Part shown: positions 1 through 8,840 of the stretch, in pieces
Layout: each line of letters begins with the position of its first letter
Position numbering within the stretch: the stretch's first letter is position 1
Assembly: GCA_964565895.1 (NCBI GenBank)
Contig: CAZMGT010000052.1
Coordinates: forward strand, 1 to 27,587
From: CAZMGT01 sp964565895
GTDB lineage: Bacteria > Armatimonadota > Zipacnadia > UBA1398 > CAZMGT01
DNA length: 27,587 bases
Reading direction: 5' to 3'
Program-made: the position numbers and the translations under genes
The notes under the pieces: generated by a model
Databases searched by the model: none
Told to the model about the DNA's origin: nothing
What the model saw: the letters and a program-made list of their open reading frames with translations, nothing else

Positions 1-630
1 GAGGCGCGTTTTGTAGCGCAAAAGCGGCGTGGCGCTCTCGTGCTGCACGCTCAGGCCTTGAATGTTGCGCTCGAGGCACTGCGCAACAAGCTCCTCAACC
101 TCGCCCTCGGCAACCCTTCCCCGAAGGTAGGCCACGGGCACGCGCGGCTCGAGCTTGCGCACGGCGGCGCACGCCTCCAGGTCAAACGAAACGATGGCGA
201 CGTCGCCAAGCGCCTGCGCCTCGCGCACCGCGCGCAAGACGTCCTGTTCAATGCCTTGGTCTTTCAGCTCGATTACCAACTGAATTTTGCCGCGCGTCAG
301 CTCGAGCACCTCGCGCAGGGTGGGCACGCGTTGGCCGGCATATTGCTCGCCCTTCCACGAGCCGGCGTTGAGGCGTTTCAGTTCCGCGAGCGTCAGCGCG
401 GCTACCCTGCCGCAGCCGTTGGTCGTGCGATCCACCGTGGCGTCGTGCATAAGCACGAGCTCGCCATCTGCCGTGCGGCGCACGTCGCACTCGGTCGCAT
501 CGGCGCCGAGGGCGATCGCCTGCGAAAAGGCGACGATCGTATTCTCCGGCGCGGCGCCGGAGAACCCGCGGTGGGCGACAACGAGGGGCCGCGTAGCGTC
601 TGGGGCGGATTGCTTGGCTTGTTCGCTCAT
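1..630 (-). CDS. Glycerophosphodiester phosphodiesterase (GDPD), 3' end cut by the window
   Basis: The first 210 codons are visible and the gene runs off the left edge. GDPD enzymes hydrolyse glycerophosphodiesters to glycerol-3-phosphate and an alcohol. The family signature is readable: His20-Arg21 (AHRGFSG), Glu47 and Asp49 (ATECDVR, metal ligands), His62 (LMHDATVDRTTNG) and Glu121/Lys123 (VIELKD). No signal peptide is visible, so a cytoplasmic enzyme is likely. The ATG at 630 follows a GAGGGGAA-type ribosome site; an ATG five bases upstream is out of frame and hits a stop at once. It lies 19 bases after the glycosidase-like gene on the same strand and is probably cotranscribed with it. Family assignment is secure; the physiological substrate is unknown. 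Confidence 0.9.
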   Translation of the reverse strand, partial: MSEQAKQSAPDATRPLVVAHRGFSGAAPENTIVAFSQAIALGADATECDVRRTADGELVLMHDATVDRTTNGCGRVAALTLAELKRLNAGSWKGEQYAGQRVPTLREVLELTRGKIQLVIELKDQGIEQDVLRAVREAQALGDVAIVSFDLEACAAVRKLEPRVPVAYLRGRVAEGEVEELVAQCLERNIQGLSVQHESATPLLRYKTRL

Positions 631-649
631 GGCATGTTCCCCTCTTCGC

Positions 650-2203
650 TCAGCCCTCTATGCGCTGGACCTCGATCATGTGAAACGCGCTTGTGCCTGT
701 GCCTGACAGGGCGATGTCCGCGCCGGCAAGGCCGCGGGCGAAATGCGCCCGAGGTATGTCAACGATGGCCTCGCGCCAGCGGCCGGAGTTGTGCCGGGCA
801 AAGCTCTTGCTTTGCCCTGGCTGGCCGTCCCAGCGGATGGTGATCTTCCCCGCGCCGACGTCGAGGTAGACCACGCGCAGGCGGCAGGGCTTTCCCTCAA
901 CGCTTTGGGCAAACCTCGGGTCAAGCACAAAGCGCACCTCCTCGCCCTCGCCCACAGCGCGCGCCCACGCGCCAAAGCGCTGGTCTTTCGGCCCGACGGA
1001 GGTCAATGGCTCGCCGGGCGCGCTGCCCTCGGCGCGCGACATTAAGAACGTATAGTCGCCCTTCAACCAGTCGCCCTCGCGCAGGGCAACCCACGCCCCG
1101 GGGGCGCTTTCCGGGCTGGCGTGATAGCCGGCATAGCGCGCGGCAAACTCAAACGCCGCGCGAAACTCCGGCTCGCCAGCGCGCTTTAGGTCTGAGCCGT
1201 AAACGGCGATAAACGACACGCCGCAGTGGAGGTCAACAAGCAGCCGCCAATAGTTCCACTGGCATGGGCTAAACGGGCGAGCGTCGACGAGCCCCCCGTG
1301 CCGCCCCTCGGCGTCGGCCCAGGACTCGGCATAGGCAGTGGTCAGCCCCGTGCGGCAGTACTTCAAAAACGCCTCATACTGCGCCTGCACGCCCTTCGAC
1401 CGCGGCTGAACCTCGCTTGACGTGTGAAACAGGCTTAGCTTCCCCTCCTTCAACAAGCGCAGGGTTCGTCCGCCCAAGATATCGCTGCGAATAACGTTGT
1501 TGCGGACAAACACGCGCACCTCTGGCAGAAACGCCTCAACAAACGTCTCAACCACCGCGCGCTGGTATTGGTGAAAAATCTCCGGCGTCCACTCTACGTC
1601 ATAGCGATGGCCGTTGGGCGCAGGGCGCCATTTTTCCAGCGCGCGCTGCTCGCGCGCAAGCCAGCCGTGCTCCGTGCCGATGGCGTTGAAGTTTAAACGC
1701 ACGCCGAGACAGGCGTCGCGATAGGGGCAGTTGCGCAGGTGCTCGCCATAGGCGAGGACAAACCTGCGATAGGCGTCGATATAAAGCGGGTCCCAATATT
1801 GCAACACGCCCTGCTTGTCGGCAACTTGGACGGAGAGACGCTCAGGATATACCGCGATAATCTCGTAAAGATACGCCGGCTTTCTGTTGCCGTTAACCTG
1901 CACGGTGGCCTTGCGGCCCATGTCGTGGTAGCGCTTGAGCTGGGCGTCGAGGGGCGAGAAGTCATACTTGCCGGGCGCGCGCTCGAGGTCCGCCCACTGC
2001 ACAAATACTTGGCCGCCCTTGACAAACGGCAGGTTAAGAAGCTCGGGCCAACGCCCGAACCAAATGGCATAAATGCCGCTGTCCGGGTCGCGAGCAGCGC
2101 CAGCGCAGGGAGCAACGGTCCAGATAACCACCGCGCACAGCGCAGCGCACACCGCGCCGCTTAGCCTGCGCCAAGGTCGTGCGCTTTGAGACAGTGGCTT
2201 CAC
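650..2203 (-). CDS. Secreted glycoside hydrolase-like protein (clan GH-A type barrel plus C-terminal beta-sandwich)
   Basis: A protein of 517 residues starting with GTG; the valine codon is read as Met and AAAGGG lies upstream. Residues 1-37 form a signal peptide: basic start, long hydrophobic core, AGA-A cleavage site. Residues about 40-365 look like a TIM barrel of the beta-galactosidase/GH42 kind. Glu178 in IGTEHGW and Glu293 in AYAESW sit where clan GH-A enzymes carry the acid/base and the nucleophile. Residues about 410-517 resemble a small beta-sandwich accessory domain (VVYLDVGAGKITIRWDG, then SGRWREAIVDIP). It follows purQ by 77 bases, after a hairpin, and precedes the GDPD gene. I do not recognise an exact GH family, and the substrate cannot be read from the sequence. 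Exported glycosidase is an inference from fold and residues. Confidence 0.6.
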   Translation of the reverse strand: MKPLSQSARPWRRLSGAVCAALCAVVIWTVAPCAGAARDPDSGIYAIWFGRWPELLNLPFVKGGQVFVQWADLERAPGKYDFSPLDAQLKRYHDMGRKATVQVNGNRKPAYLYEIIAVYPERLSVQVADKQGVLQYWDPLYIDAYRRFVLAYGEHLRNCPYRDACLGVRLNFNAIGTEHGWLAREQRALEKWRPAPNGHRYDVEWTPEIFHQYQRAVVETFVEAFLPEVRVFVRNNVIRSDILGGRTLRLLKEGKLSLFHTSSEVQPRSKGVQAQYEAFLKYCRTGLTTAYAESWADAEGRHGGLVDARPFSPCQWNYWRLLVDLHCGVSFIAVYGSDLKRAGEPEFRAAFEFAARYAGYHASPESAPGAWVALREGDWLKGDYTFLMSRAEGSAPGEPLTSVGPKDQRFGAWARAVGEGEEVRFVLDPRFAQSVEGKPCRLRVVYLDVGAGKITIRWDGQPGQSKSFARHNSGRWREAIVDIPRAHFARGLAGADIALSGTGTSAFHMIEVQRIEG

Positions 2204-2241
2204 CTAACGTACCCTTTCTTTGGAGTGCGCGCCGCGCCTGC

Positions 2242-2268
2242 GCTGCCCGGATTGGACGGCCGGGCAGC
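2242..2268 (-). terminator. Strong hairpin just after purQ
   Basis: GCTGCCCGG and CCGGGCAGC form a perfect 9-base-pair stem around a 9-base loop. The hairpin begins 13 bases past the purQ stop codon. On the minus strand no T tract follows, so it may act as a U-less terminator or as a 3' mRNA-stabilising structure. On the plus strand it is followed by TCTTTCT, but no plus-strand gene ends here. Confidence 0.5.
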
Positions 2269-2280
2269 TCTTTCTCCGCG

Positions 2281-2985
2281 CTAGCCGCGCATTAGGCGAA
2301 CGAAGGCGTCGAAAATCAGCCGCCCCGCAGTTGAGCCCTGCCAGGGGAGCGTGGCGCGCTCGGGGTGGGGCATCATCCCCAAAACAAGGCCGCAGCACAG
2401 GCCGGTGATACCCTCCGGCGTGCCGCTCGGGTTCCAGGGGTAGGCCTCCGTGGGCAGGCCGTCGCGGCAATAGCGGAGGACGGTCGTTAAATGCTTCGGC
2501 GGGGGCTGGGGACGGAGCCAGCGGCCCTCGGCATGGGCCACGGGAAGGTGCAGCAGCGCTCCCTCCAGCCCCTCCGTCCACGGCGTGGAGCCCTCTACGC
2601 GCACGGTGACCCAGCGCGACTCGAACCTTCCGCTGAGGTTTTGGACAAGCGCCCCGCCGCTCGTGCCATCGGGGCCGTCGAACAAGCCGGCCTCGAAGAA
2701 CACCTGAAAGCCGTTGCACACGCCAAGCATGGGCCGGCCGAGCTCGGCAAACTGGCGCAGCTTGTCGCGCAAGGCCAGGCCCATCGCGCGGCCGGCGCCG
2801 AAGTGGTCGCCCCAAGAGAAGCCCCCGGGAACCATCAGCCCCGGGCGCTCGCGCAAGTCCTCTCGCCCCTCGATAATGTCCGATACGGGAATGATCTCCG
2901 CGGGCATGCCCGCCTGCTCGATGGCAAACGCCGACTCTTCGTGGCAGTTCGTCCCCGGGGCAAGGAGCACCGCCGCGGGCTTCAT
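2281..2985 (-). CDS. purQ: Phosphoribosylformylglycinamidine synthase, glutaminase subunit PurQ
   Basis: PurQ, 234 residues, releases ammonia from glutamine for the FGAM synthase step of purine synthesis, in complex with PurL. The class I glutamine amidotransferase triad is visible: Cys90 in GVCNGFQ, then His207 and Glu209 in MPHPER. The N-terminal APGTNCHEES and the VPGGFSWGD stretch are typical of PurQ. The ATG at 2985 overlaps the purL stop as ATGA and is preceded by GGAGGTG, so longer in-frame starts further upstream are unlikely. The overlap implies translational coupling with purL. The length matches stand-alone PurQ. Confidence 0.96.
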   Translation of the reverse strand: MKPAAVLLAPGTNCHEESAFAIEQAGMPAEIIPVSDIIEGREDLRERPGLMVPGGFSWGDHFGAGRAMGLALRDKLRQFAELGRPMLGVCNGFQVFFEAGLFDGPDGTSGGALVQNLSGRFESRWVTVRVEGSTPWTEGLEGALLHLPVAHAEGRWLRPQPPPKHLTTVLRYCRDGLPTEAYPWNPSGTPEGITGLCCGLVLGMMPHPERATLPWQGSTAGRLIFDAFVRLMRG

Positions 2986-5792
2986 TGCCCCACCTCCTTC
3001 AAAAACGCCGTGCGCCAAATGTGCACCAGGCGCGGCCAGTCATCGCGCGAAATGCTCAGCTTGTCCCCTACGCGCAGCTCAATGCCCTCCTCGCGCGAGA
3101 CATAGCCCAGGCGAACGACGTGGACCGCCTCGCCGCAAGCCTGGGCAAGACGTTCGCGGAGAAGCTCCGGCTCGCTCGTGCTTACGACGAGCGCCGCGGG
3201 GGGCTCGCCGAAAAGCTCCCACAGCGCAACGTCGGGCGCGAGGGACAACTCGGCGCCCAAGCCGCTGGCCAGGCAGGCGTGGAAAATTTGCAAAAACGCC
3301 CCGCCTTCCCCCACCGCCGCGGCGCTCGAGAGCAGCTCGCGCACCTCGGCGAGCGCGCGCCATAGGGCGACAATGGCCTGCGCGTCCTCCGGCCAGGGCA
3401 GGCGGATGGCGTGCTCTGGCCTCAGCCCAAGCGCATCAAGGACCACCGCCCCCCCGAGGTTCGGGGCGCACGCGGGACGCAAAGCAAGAATCGCCTCGCC
3501 CGGGTGCCTAAACGGCTTTCGCGTTATCCGCCGCACGTCGGGAATGCGGCACAGGGTCGAGGGAACAAACGTAAACGGCACATCAATGGCCTTGCCGTCG
3601 GCCGTCTGAAACGTGCCTGAGCTGGAGTCTTTGCCCGAGATAAACGGCGTCCCGAAAAGCTCGGAGAGGGCGATGGCCCGCGTGACCATACGCTTGAGGT
3701 ACCACGCCTTTATCTCATCGGCGCGCGGGGTGTAGTAGTTGCCGCAAAGGGTTATCTCGTCGGGCGAGGCGCCGACGGCCACGGCGCGCGTGATGGCCAG
3801 GGCCATGAGCCAGCCCACCGAACCCTCGGGGTCGGCATCGCCCGCGCGCGGGTTAAACGCACAGGTGCTCACAAACCCATAGGGCTTGCCACGCAGGGGC
3901 GCCCCCACGTAAGCGTCGCTGGGCACGCCGTTTGTCAGCGGCCCGACAACCGTGCGCCCCTGCACCGTGCTGTCGAACTGGTAGACCGCCCAGGACTGGT
4001 CGCAGCAGGCATAGTCGCCGAGCACACGCGCGGCGACGTCGGCATCCGGCACGATGCGCGGGTCCGGGGCGACGGGCTTGCGCTCCACCCCGGGGTCGCG
4101 CGTTTTCAGCTCCTCGATGGGGCAGGAGGACCAGAGAAAGCCGAGGTCTAAATCGGCGACCGCCTCGCCCTCCTGGGTAACCACCAGGCGGCGGTCGTCG
4201 CGGCAGGTGCCCAGGACAAAAGCGTCAACGCCAAACCGCCGGCACGTGGCGAGGACGTCGTCCACATGCTCGGGGGCGACGACAAGCAGCCCGCGCTCCT
4301 GCGATTCCGAAAGCCACTTTTCCCACGCGGCAAGGCTCGTGTCCTTCAGAGGCAGGCCGTCGAGGCAGACGTCGGCGCCGCAGTCCGCGCAAATCTCCCC
4401 CACCGCGCAAGAGATCCCGCCGGCGCCCAGGTCGGTGCACGTTTTTATCCACCCGTTGTCGCGCAGGAGGGGGATCATCGTGGTAAACTTGCGCTCGGTA
4501 ATGGGGTGGCCGATCTGCACCGTGGCCGCTTCCTTCTCGACCATCTCCGCGGTAAGCTCCGCGCTGCTCGCCACGGCCCCGTGGATGCCGTCGCGGCCCG
4601 TCGCCCCGCCGATGAGAATGAGCACGTCGCCCTTTTCCGGCTTAAGCTTTTTCACATACTTCTCGGGCAAAAGCCCCACGGAGTGCCCCAGGGCAAAGCA
4701 CTTGGCGTAGCCCGGGTGCGCGCGGTAGTAGGCGTACATCATGGGCACGCCCATCGGGTTGCAATACGACGCCGTGCCCTCGATGGACTCTAGGACGATC
4801 GTCCTCGGGTGCAGGGCGCCTGCGGGAACGGTGCTCTCCTCTTCCGACGGCGGGCGTGTGCCCATGATCGTCGAGGAGCCGATGGGGTAGCCGCCGCGCC
4901 CCATGAAAATGATGTCGCGCAGCACACCCCCGTGCTTCGTTTCGATCCCCCCCTTGGTGGAGATCGACGAGGGGTGGTTGTGGGTCTCGCCTTTGATGGC
5001 CAGGGCCCAGCCCTCGTAAAACTTAATCGCCCCTGCGTTATCCACGAACACGGAGAGGCACAGGGGGTGGTTGATGCGGTGGGTGGCCTCCTGCAACGCC
5101 TTAAGCAGGCCCAAGCCCTTCCACGTCGTGTGATAGCAGTGGTCGCCCCAGGACTGGACGACCATTTCGATCTCCACATCGGTCCACGGGCGGCCGCGCT
5201 GGGCTTGGTGTTCGCGCAGGGTTTTTAGCTGCGCCAGGGGCGCGTACCAGTTCATCCGACGGTTAAGGGCGGCGAGCTCCTCGTCGCTCAGCGCGGAGAG
5301 GTCGAACGTGCGCACGGGGTCCGGCGTGCCGCTCGGGCGGAGCGTCTCGCGATAATCATCCGGCCCCACAATAACCTGCACCACGTCGTTAAACAGGTGC
5401 TTTCGAATAACGCGCTCCGCCTCTTCCTGCCGCACTCCGTAGACCGTATACCGCCGGACAAGGCGCAGCCACTCCAGCCCGCGCACACCGAGGATCTCCG
5501 CCATCTCCAGGCCGGAGTGCGTCTCCGGGTCGACGACCGCGGGGCGATAGGCGACCTCGACGATAGCGCAGCCCTCCGCGCGTGGCCGCCCCTTCTCCTC
5601 GGCGACGCTCTCCCCCGCAGCGGGGTTGGCCAGGAGCCGAGCGAGCTCGCGCGGGTCGCACTCGCCCTCGATCTTAAACAGCCGGGTAACCTCAACGCGC
5701 ACGTCCTCGTAGCCTTCCCGCCGAAAGGCGGCCTCCGCTCTCGCGGCCTCCGGATCGTGGCCTTTCCTGCAAACGGCGAGCGTGCGAACCAT
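2982..5792 (-). CDS. purL: Phosphoribosylformylglycinamidine synthase PurL with fused PurS-like N-terminus
   Basis: This 936-residue protein is the ATP-dependent synthase part of FGAM synthase (FGAR + ATP + NH3 to FGAM). The ATG at 5792 follows GGGAGGGGCAGG. Residues about 1-75 and 76-150 look like two PurS-type alpha/beta repeats; the second contains AVVDPETHSGLEMAEILG. PurL motifs follow: SWGDHCYHTTWKG near residue 218, GETHNHPSS at 268-276, GGATGRDGIHGA at 395-406, and later SESQERGLLVV and SGKDSSSGT. The usual GA-TG-GG-IRD motif reads GGIETKHGGVLRD, as in divergent long PurL forms. It is longer than the roughly 740-residue small PurL and lacks the C-terminal glutaminase of the roughly 1300-residue large PurL. 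That role is supplied by purQ, which overlaps its stop codon. Confidence 0.95.
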   Translation of the reverse strand: MVRTLAVCRKGHDPEAARAEAAFRREGYEDVRVEVTRLFKIEGECDPRELARLLANPAAGESVAEEKGRPRAEGCAIVEVAYRPAVVDPETHSGLEMAEILGVRGLEWLRLVRRYTVYGVRQEEAERVIRKHLFNDVVQVIVGPDDYRETLRPSGTPDPVRTFDLSALSDEELAALNRRMNWYAPLAQLKTLREHQAQRGRPWTDVEIEMVVQSWGDHCYHTTWKGLGLLKALQEATHRINHPLCLSVFVDNAGAIKFYEGWALAIKGETHNHPSSISTKGGIETKHGGVLRDIIFMGRGGYPIGSSTIMGTRPPSEEESTVPAGALHPRTIVLESIEGTASYCNPMGVPMMYAYYRAHPGYAKCFALGHSVGLLPEKYVKKLKPEKGDVLILIGGATGRDGIHGAVASSAELTAEMVEKEAATVQIGHPITERKFTTMIPLLRDNGWIKTCTDLGAGGISCAVGEICADCGADVCLDGLPLKDTSLAAWEKWLSESQERGLLVVAPEHVDDVLATCRRFGVDAFVLGTCRDDRRLVVTQEGEAVADLDLGFLWSSCPIEELKTRDPGVERKPVAPDPRIVPDADVAARVLGDYACCDQSWAVYQFDSTVQGRTVVGPLTNGVPSDAYVGAPLRGKPYGFVSTCAFNPRAGDADPEGSVGWLMALAITRAVAVGASPDEITLCGNYYTPRADEIKAWYLKRMVTRAIALSELFGTPFISGKDSSSGTFQTADGKAIDVPFTFVPSTLCRIPDVRRITRKPFRHPGEAILALRPACAPNLGGAVVLDALGLRPEHAIRLPWPEDAQAIVALWRALAEVRELLSSAAAVGEGGAFLQIFHACLASGLGAELSLAPDVALWELFGEPPAALVVSTSEPELLRERLAQACGEAVHVVRLGYVSREEGIELRVGDKLSISRDDWPRLVHIWRTAFLKEVGQ

Positions 5793-5986
5793 ACCTGCCC
5801 CTCCCGTGCCCGGCCAGCTGTATGCCTGTGACAAACCAGTTATTCAAACGACCCCGCTCCGTATCCTACACCGACGCGCGGGCGCTGGCTTGTCTGCTTG
5901 CTGCAGAAGGTCCCCTGCCTGCGCCTGGGGTATATATCCTCCCCGTAGCTTGGGGCGAGCGTATGTCCCTGCTGCAGGTGAGGGCT
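5793..5986. other. Divergent intergenic region between purL and the M14 peptidase gene
   Basis: This 194-base gap must hold the promoters of the leftward purL-purQ unit and the rightward peptidase unit. It contains AT-richer patches, including TATATAT at 5931-5937 and AGTTATTCAAACG around 5840-5852. No -35/-10 pair with acceptable spacing was convincing on either strand. No purine riboswitch core was recognised. Confidence 0.5.
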
Positions 5987-7234
5987 ATGGATAACGGTTT
6001 GCGCGCGCGCGCTTGGCGAAGGGTGGGGCCGCTGTTTTGCGCAGCGGCGATGGTTTTCCTACTCCGCTGCGTAGCGCACGCCGCGGAGCTTGAGGTAAGC
6101 GACTTTAGCTTTTCCGGCCCGCTGGGCTGCGATGGGGCGAAGATCGAAAAGCTGGGGACAAACCACTTTAAGATAACTCTGGGCCACGCCCCGGCGCACC
6201 CCGACTGGCCGAACAAGCTCTACTTCACCATCCTCCGCCACGCCAAGGGCAACTCGCTGCGCCTCGATGTCGTGTTCGAAGGGGGCAACGCTTATATCTT
6301 CAACAACTACTTCTACTCCTGGTCGTACGACGGAAAAAACTGGCGGCCTATTTTCTGGCAGAAAAAGTCCAAAGATGCCGCCGCGGGCGACACGCTGATC
6401 TTCCCCACGTTTACCGAGGACACGGTCTATTTCGGCCACCAGGTGCCGATGTCATACGAGGACATGGTGGAGCTGATCAACGAGTGGCGGCGCAGCCCCT
6501 ACGTGCGCGTGCACGTTGTCGGCCAGTCGCTTGAGGGGCGGAACCTCTATCGCCTGGAGATAACCGATCCCCAAAGCCCCTATCCTCGAAGCCGGCGCTG
6601 GGTCCATTACTTCGCGAACCAGCATCCCGGCGAGCACAACTCGCAATGGCGCATGGTGGGCATGATTAACTGGCTGCTCAGCGACGAAGGGGCAGACTGC
6701 CGCCGGCGGAGCATCTGCCACTTTGTCCTCATGATGAGCCCCGACGGCCCGTCGCACGGGTGGTATCGCGTCAACGCCCAGGGGGTAGATATGAACCGCT
6801 CCTATCGCGTAGAGGGCGCGGACAAAAACGAGCAGGCCCACGAGGCCTACCTTTGGCAAACGGACCTGGAGCAGATAATGGCCTCCGACGCCCCCGTGAC
6901 CGACATTTGGGCCATGCACACCTGGGGCGGGATGGTCGAGCCTATCTGCTACCCCGGGCCGGAGATGGGAACGCTCGTCGGCCCGTGGACCGAGCTGCGC
7001 GACATTATCGAACGCAACGACCCCAAGGACCTCATCGAGCCCCTCAAGGCGCGCGACAAGGCCAGCCGCAACACAATGTGGACCAGCGGCCCCCGCGCCC
7101 AGTTTGGCATTACCGCGTTTTTGTGCGAGGGCGCGGGGGCGATTTACACCAAGGAGGAGAACATGGAATCCGGCGCGATACTGATGAAAAGCCTCGCCGA
7201 ATATTACCGCGGCGTTAAGCCAAAACAGCAATAG
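5987..7234 (+). CDS. Secreted M14-family metallocarboxypeptidase, cytosolic-carboxypeptidase-like
   Basis: A protein of 415 residues. The ATG at 5987 is preferred over in-frame ATGs at 5822 and 5963 because AGGTGAGG precedes it and it opens directly onto a signal peptide (RRVGPLFCAAAMVFLLRCVAHAA, about residues 11-33, summarised). Residues 35-165 form a beta-rich domain, as in M14 enzymes related to cytosolic carboxypeptidases. The catalytic domain carries His213 and Glu216 (NQHPGEHNSQW), Asn270-Arg271 (VDMNRSY), His311 (AMHTWGG) and Glu381 (FLCEGAG). These match the zinc ligands, substrate-binding Asn-Arg and catalytic Glu of M14. HPGEHNSQW is close to the HPGETNSSW form known from CCP/Nna1 proteins. 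It is followed after 54 bases by a transporter gene. The substrate is unknown: peptides or peptidoglycan stems are possible. Confidence 0.82.
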   Translation: MDNGLRARAWRRVGPLFCAAAMVFLLRCVAHAAELEVSDFSFSGPLGCDGAKIEKLGTNHFKITLGHAPAHPDWPNKLYFTILRHAKGNSLRLDVVFEGGNAYIFNNYFYSWSYDGKNWRPIFWQKKSKDAAAGDTLIFPTFTEDTVYFGHQVPMSYEDMVELINEWRRSPYVRVHVVGQSLEGRNLYRLEITDPQSPYPRSRRWVHYFANQHPGEHNSQWRMVGMINWLLSDEGADCRRRSICHFVLMMSPDGPSHGWYRVNAQGVDMNRSYRVEGADKNEQAHEAYLWQTDLEQIMASDAPVTDIWAMHTWGGMVEPICYPGPEMGTLVGPWTELRDIIERNDPKDLIEPLKARDKASRNTMWTSGPRAQFGITAFLCEGAGAIYTKEENMESGAILMKSLAEYYRGVKPKQQ

Positions 7235-7288
7235 CGCGCCGCACTGAGCGGGCGAGCGCGGGCGACCGCAGGGGAGCTGACGCAGAAC

Positions 7289-8764
7289 ATGGGCGAGGAG
7301 CTGCAGAGCGCGGACCAGCGGCCGAGGCGGACGTTTACCTACGCCATGTGGGCGGCGCTTGTCGCGGCGTTTTTGGGCTGGATGTTCGACGGGCTGGAGA
7401 TGGGGCTGTATTCCATCGCCGTTCCCGCGGCCCTCGCCGACCTGTGCCAAACGAGCGACCCGAAAGTCATCTCCGCCCTCCTCTCGTTAACCCTCGGCTT
7501 GTTTTTGCTGGGGATGTCCGCGGGTGGAATCATTTTCGGCCGCTTGGGCGACCGCATCGGCCGCGTGCGCGCGCTGATCTTCACCGTGCTTATCTACGCC
7601 GTGTTCACGGGCCTCAGCGGGTTGAGCAGAACGTGGCAGGAGCTTGCCCTGTTTCGCTTTCTCGGCGCTGTGGGCTTGGGCGGGGAGTGGGGCCTAGGCG
7701 TCGCGTTGGTGATGGAGACGTGGCCCAACGCCTCGCGGCCCGTGCTCGCCGGTGTGCTTGGCGCGGCGGCGAACTTCGGCTTCCTCGCCTCCTCGGGTAT
7801 CGGCTTTCTGCGCGCGCAATATGACTGGAGCTGGCGCATTGTGCTAATCTCCGGGGCGCTGCCCGCGGTGCTTACCGTGTTCGTCCGGCTGTGCGTGCGC
7901 GAGCCAGAGCGCTGGCGCCGGGCGCGCGAGCGCGGGGAGATCGCCCCGTTTTTCGCAGGCGAGCGGTCGTCGAAGCTACTTGGGCTGAGCATCGGCGCGG
8001 CAATCGCCCTGGGCTACTGGCTGGTAAACCGGATCAATCTGCTAAACTCCGCGCCGCAGCTTTTGGGCGAGGGCAACGTTGCCGTCCAGGCGGCGCTGCT
8101 CACAATGTACATGGTTGTCGGCGGGCTGGTCGGAGCGATGGCCGGCGCAGGCGGGCTATGGGGGCCGGAGCTGCGCCGGAGAACGTTCCTCGGCGCGGCG
8201 CTTGCGGCGATCGCCGTGCTTGGCCTGTGGGGCTCGCTGCAGGCGTGGCTTCAAGCCTGGGTGCGCGACGTCACCCCGCCGGAGCTCGTCAAAGACGCCG
8301 TGGCGCGCACCACGATGTGGATGTCCCTGGGGGCGATCGTCGGCTCGCTGCTCGGCGGGCCCATTGGCGAGTGGCTTGGGCGCCGGGTTTCGTTCGCTCT
8401 CCTTTGCCTGGCGAGTATGGGCTTGGCGCTCGTCCTATACACCACATGCACGCCCTATCCCATGAACGCGCGGTTTTTGGCGCTTGTGTGCCTTGTGTTC
8501 ATTCCCACGATCGCCTTCTTCGGCTGGCTGCCGCTATACCTGCCGGAGCTTTTCCCCACGCGCCTGCGCACCACAGGCGAGGGGTTTACGTTTAACGCGG
8601 CGCGGGTCGTCTCCGCCTATGGCATTTTCGGCACGCCTGCGCTGATTAAGCTGTTTGGCGGGTCCTATCCGCGGGCCGCGGCGACGATGTCGCTGATTTA
8701 CGCCGTGGGGCTGATCGTCATTTGGTTTTGCCCCGAGCTGAAGGGCAAGGAGCTGCCGGACTAG
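7289..8764 (+). CDS. MFS transporter, metabolite:H+ symporter or sugar-porter-like
   Basis: An integral membrane protein of 491 residues with about 12 predicted hydrophobic segments. The major-facilitator loop motif reads GRLGDRIGRVRAL after the second segment, and GEWLGRRVSF is its counterpart in the second half. FLGAVGLGGEWG and ETWPNASRPVLAG resemble the MHS/sugar-porter branch that moves organic acids or sugars with protons. The ATG at 7289 has AGGGGAG about 13 bases upstream, a rather long spacing. It lies between the peptidase and the isomerase-fold gene on the same strand. This suggests uptake of a product made outside the cell, but the cargo cannot be told from sequence. Confidence 0.88.
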   Translation: MGEELQSADQRPRRTFTYAMWAALVAAFLGWMFDGLEMGLYSIAVPAALADLCQTSDPKVISALLSLTLGLFLLGMSAGGIIFGRLGDRIGRVRALIFTVLIYAVFTGLSGLSRTWQELALFRFLGAVGLGGEWGLGVALVMETWPNASRPVLAGVLGAAANFGFLASSGIGFLRAQYDWSWRIVLISGALPAVLTVFVRLCVREPERWRRARERGEIAPFFAGERSSKLLGLSIGAAIALGYWLVNRINLLNSAPQLLGEGNVAVQAALLTMYMVVGGLVGAMAGAGGLWGPELRRRTFLGAALAAIAVLGLWGSLQAWLQAWVRDVTPPELVKDAVARTTMWMSLGAIVGSLLGGPIGEWLGRRVSFALLCLASMGLALVLYTTCTPYPMNARFLALVCLVFIPTIAFFGWLPLYLPELFPTRLRTTGEGFTFNAARVVSAYGIFGTPALIKLFGGSYPRAAATMSLIYAVGLIVIWFCPELKGKELPD

Positions 8765-8840
8765 CCCGAACAGGCGGCCACGGGAGGGGGCGCAGGGAAA
8801 GCTTTGGCCATAATTCTGCGAGAAATAAGGAGGGACGACA

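Noticed and set aside
2986..3018. Extended PurQ start inside purL
   Set aside because: The ATGA overlap start at 2985 has GGAGGTG before it and gives the standard PurQ N-terminus.
5931..5937. TATATAT as the -10 of the peptidase gene
   Set aside because: No -35 match at proper spacing; kept only as a note in the intergenic entry.
5822..5986. Longer N-terminus for the M14 peptidase beginning at ATG 5822 or 5963
   Set aside because: The ATG at 5987 has AGGTGAGG just upstream and starts a standard signal peptide; the extra residues would push the signal to the middle of the chain.
6001..6014. Alternating GC run as a possible Z-DNA element
   Set aside because: It encodes the Arg-Ala residues of the peptidase leader and is short for such a structure in GC-rich DNA.
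6452..7450. Long open frame on the minus strand opposite the peptidase
   Set aside because: It lies antisense to a gene with clear M14 motifs, its translation is Pro/Arg/His-rich with no domain, and it is explained by GC-rich codon bias.
8809..8814. CATAAT as a promoter for the Tat-exported TIM-barrel gene
   Set aside because: No -35-like hexamer lies 16-18 bases upstream (the region is GGGGGC), and the gene is probably cotranscribed with the MFS gene.
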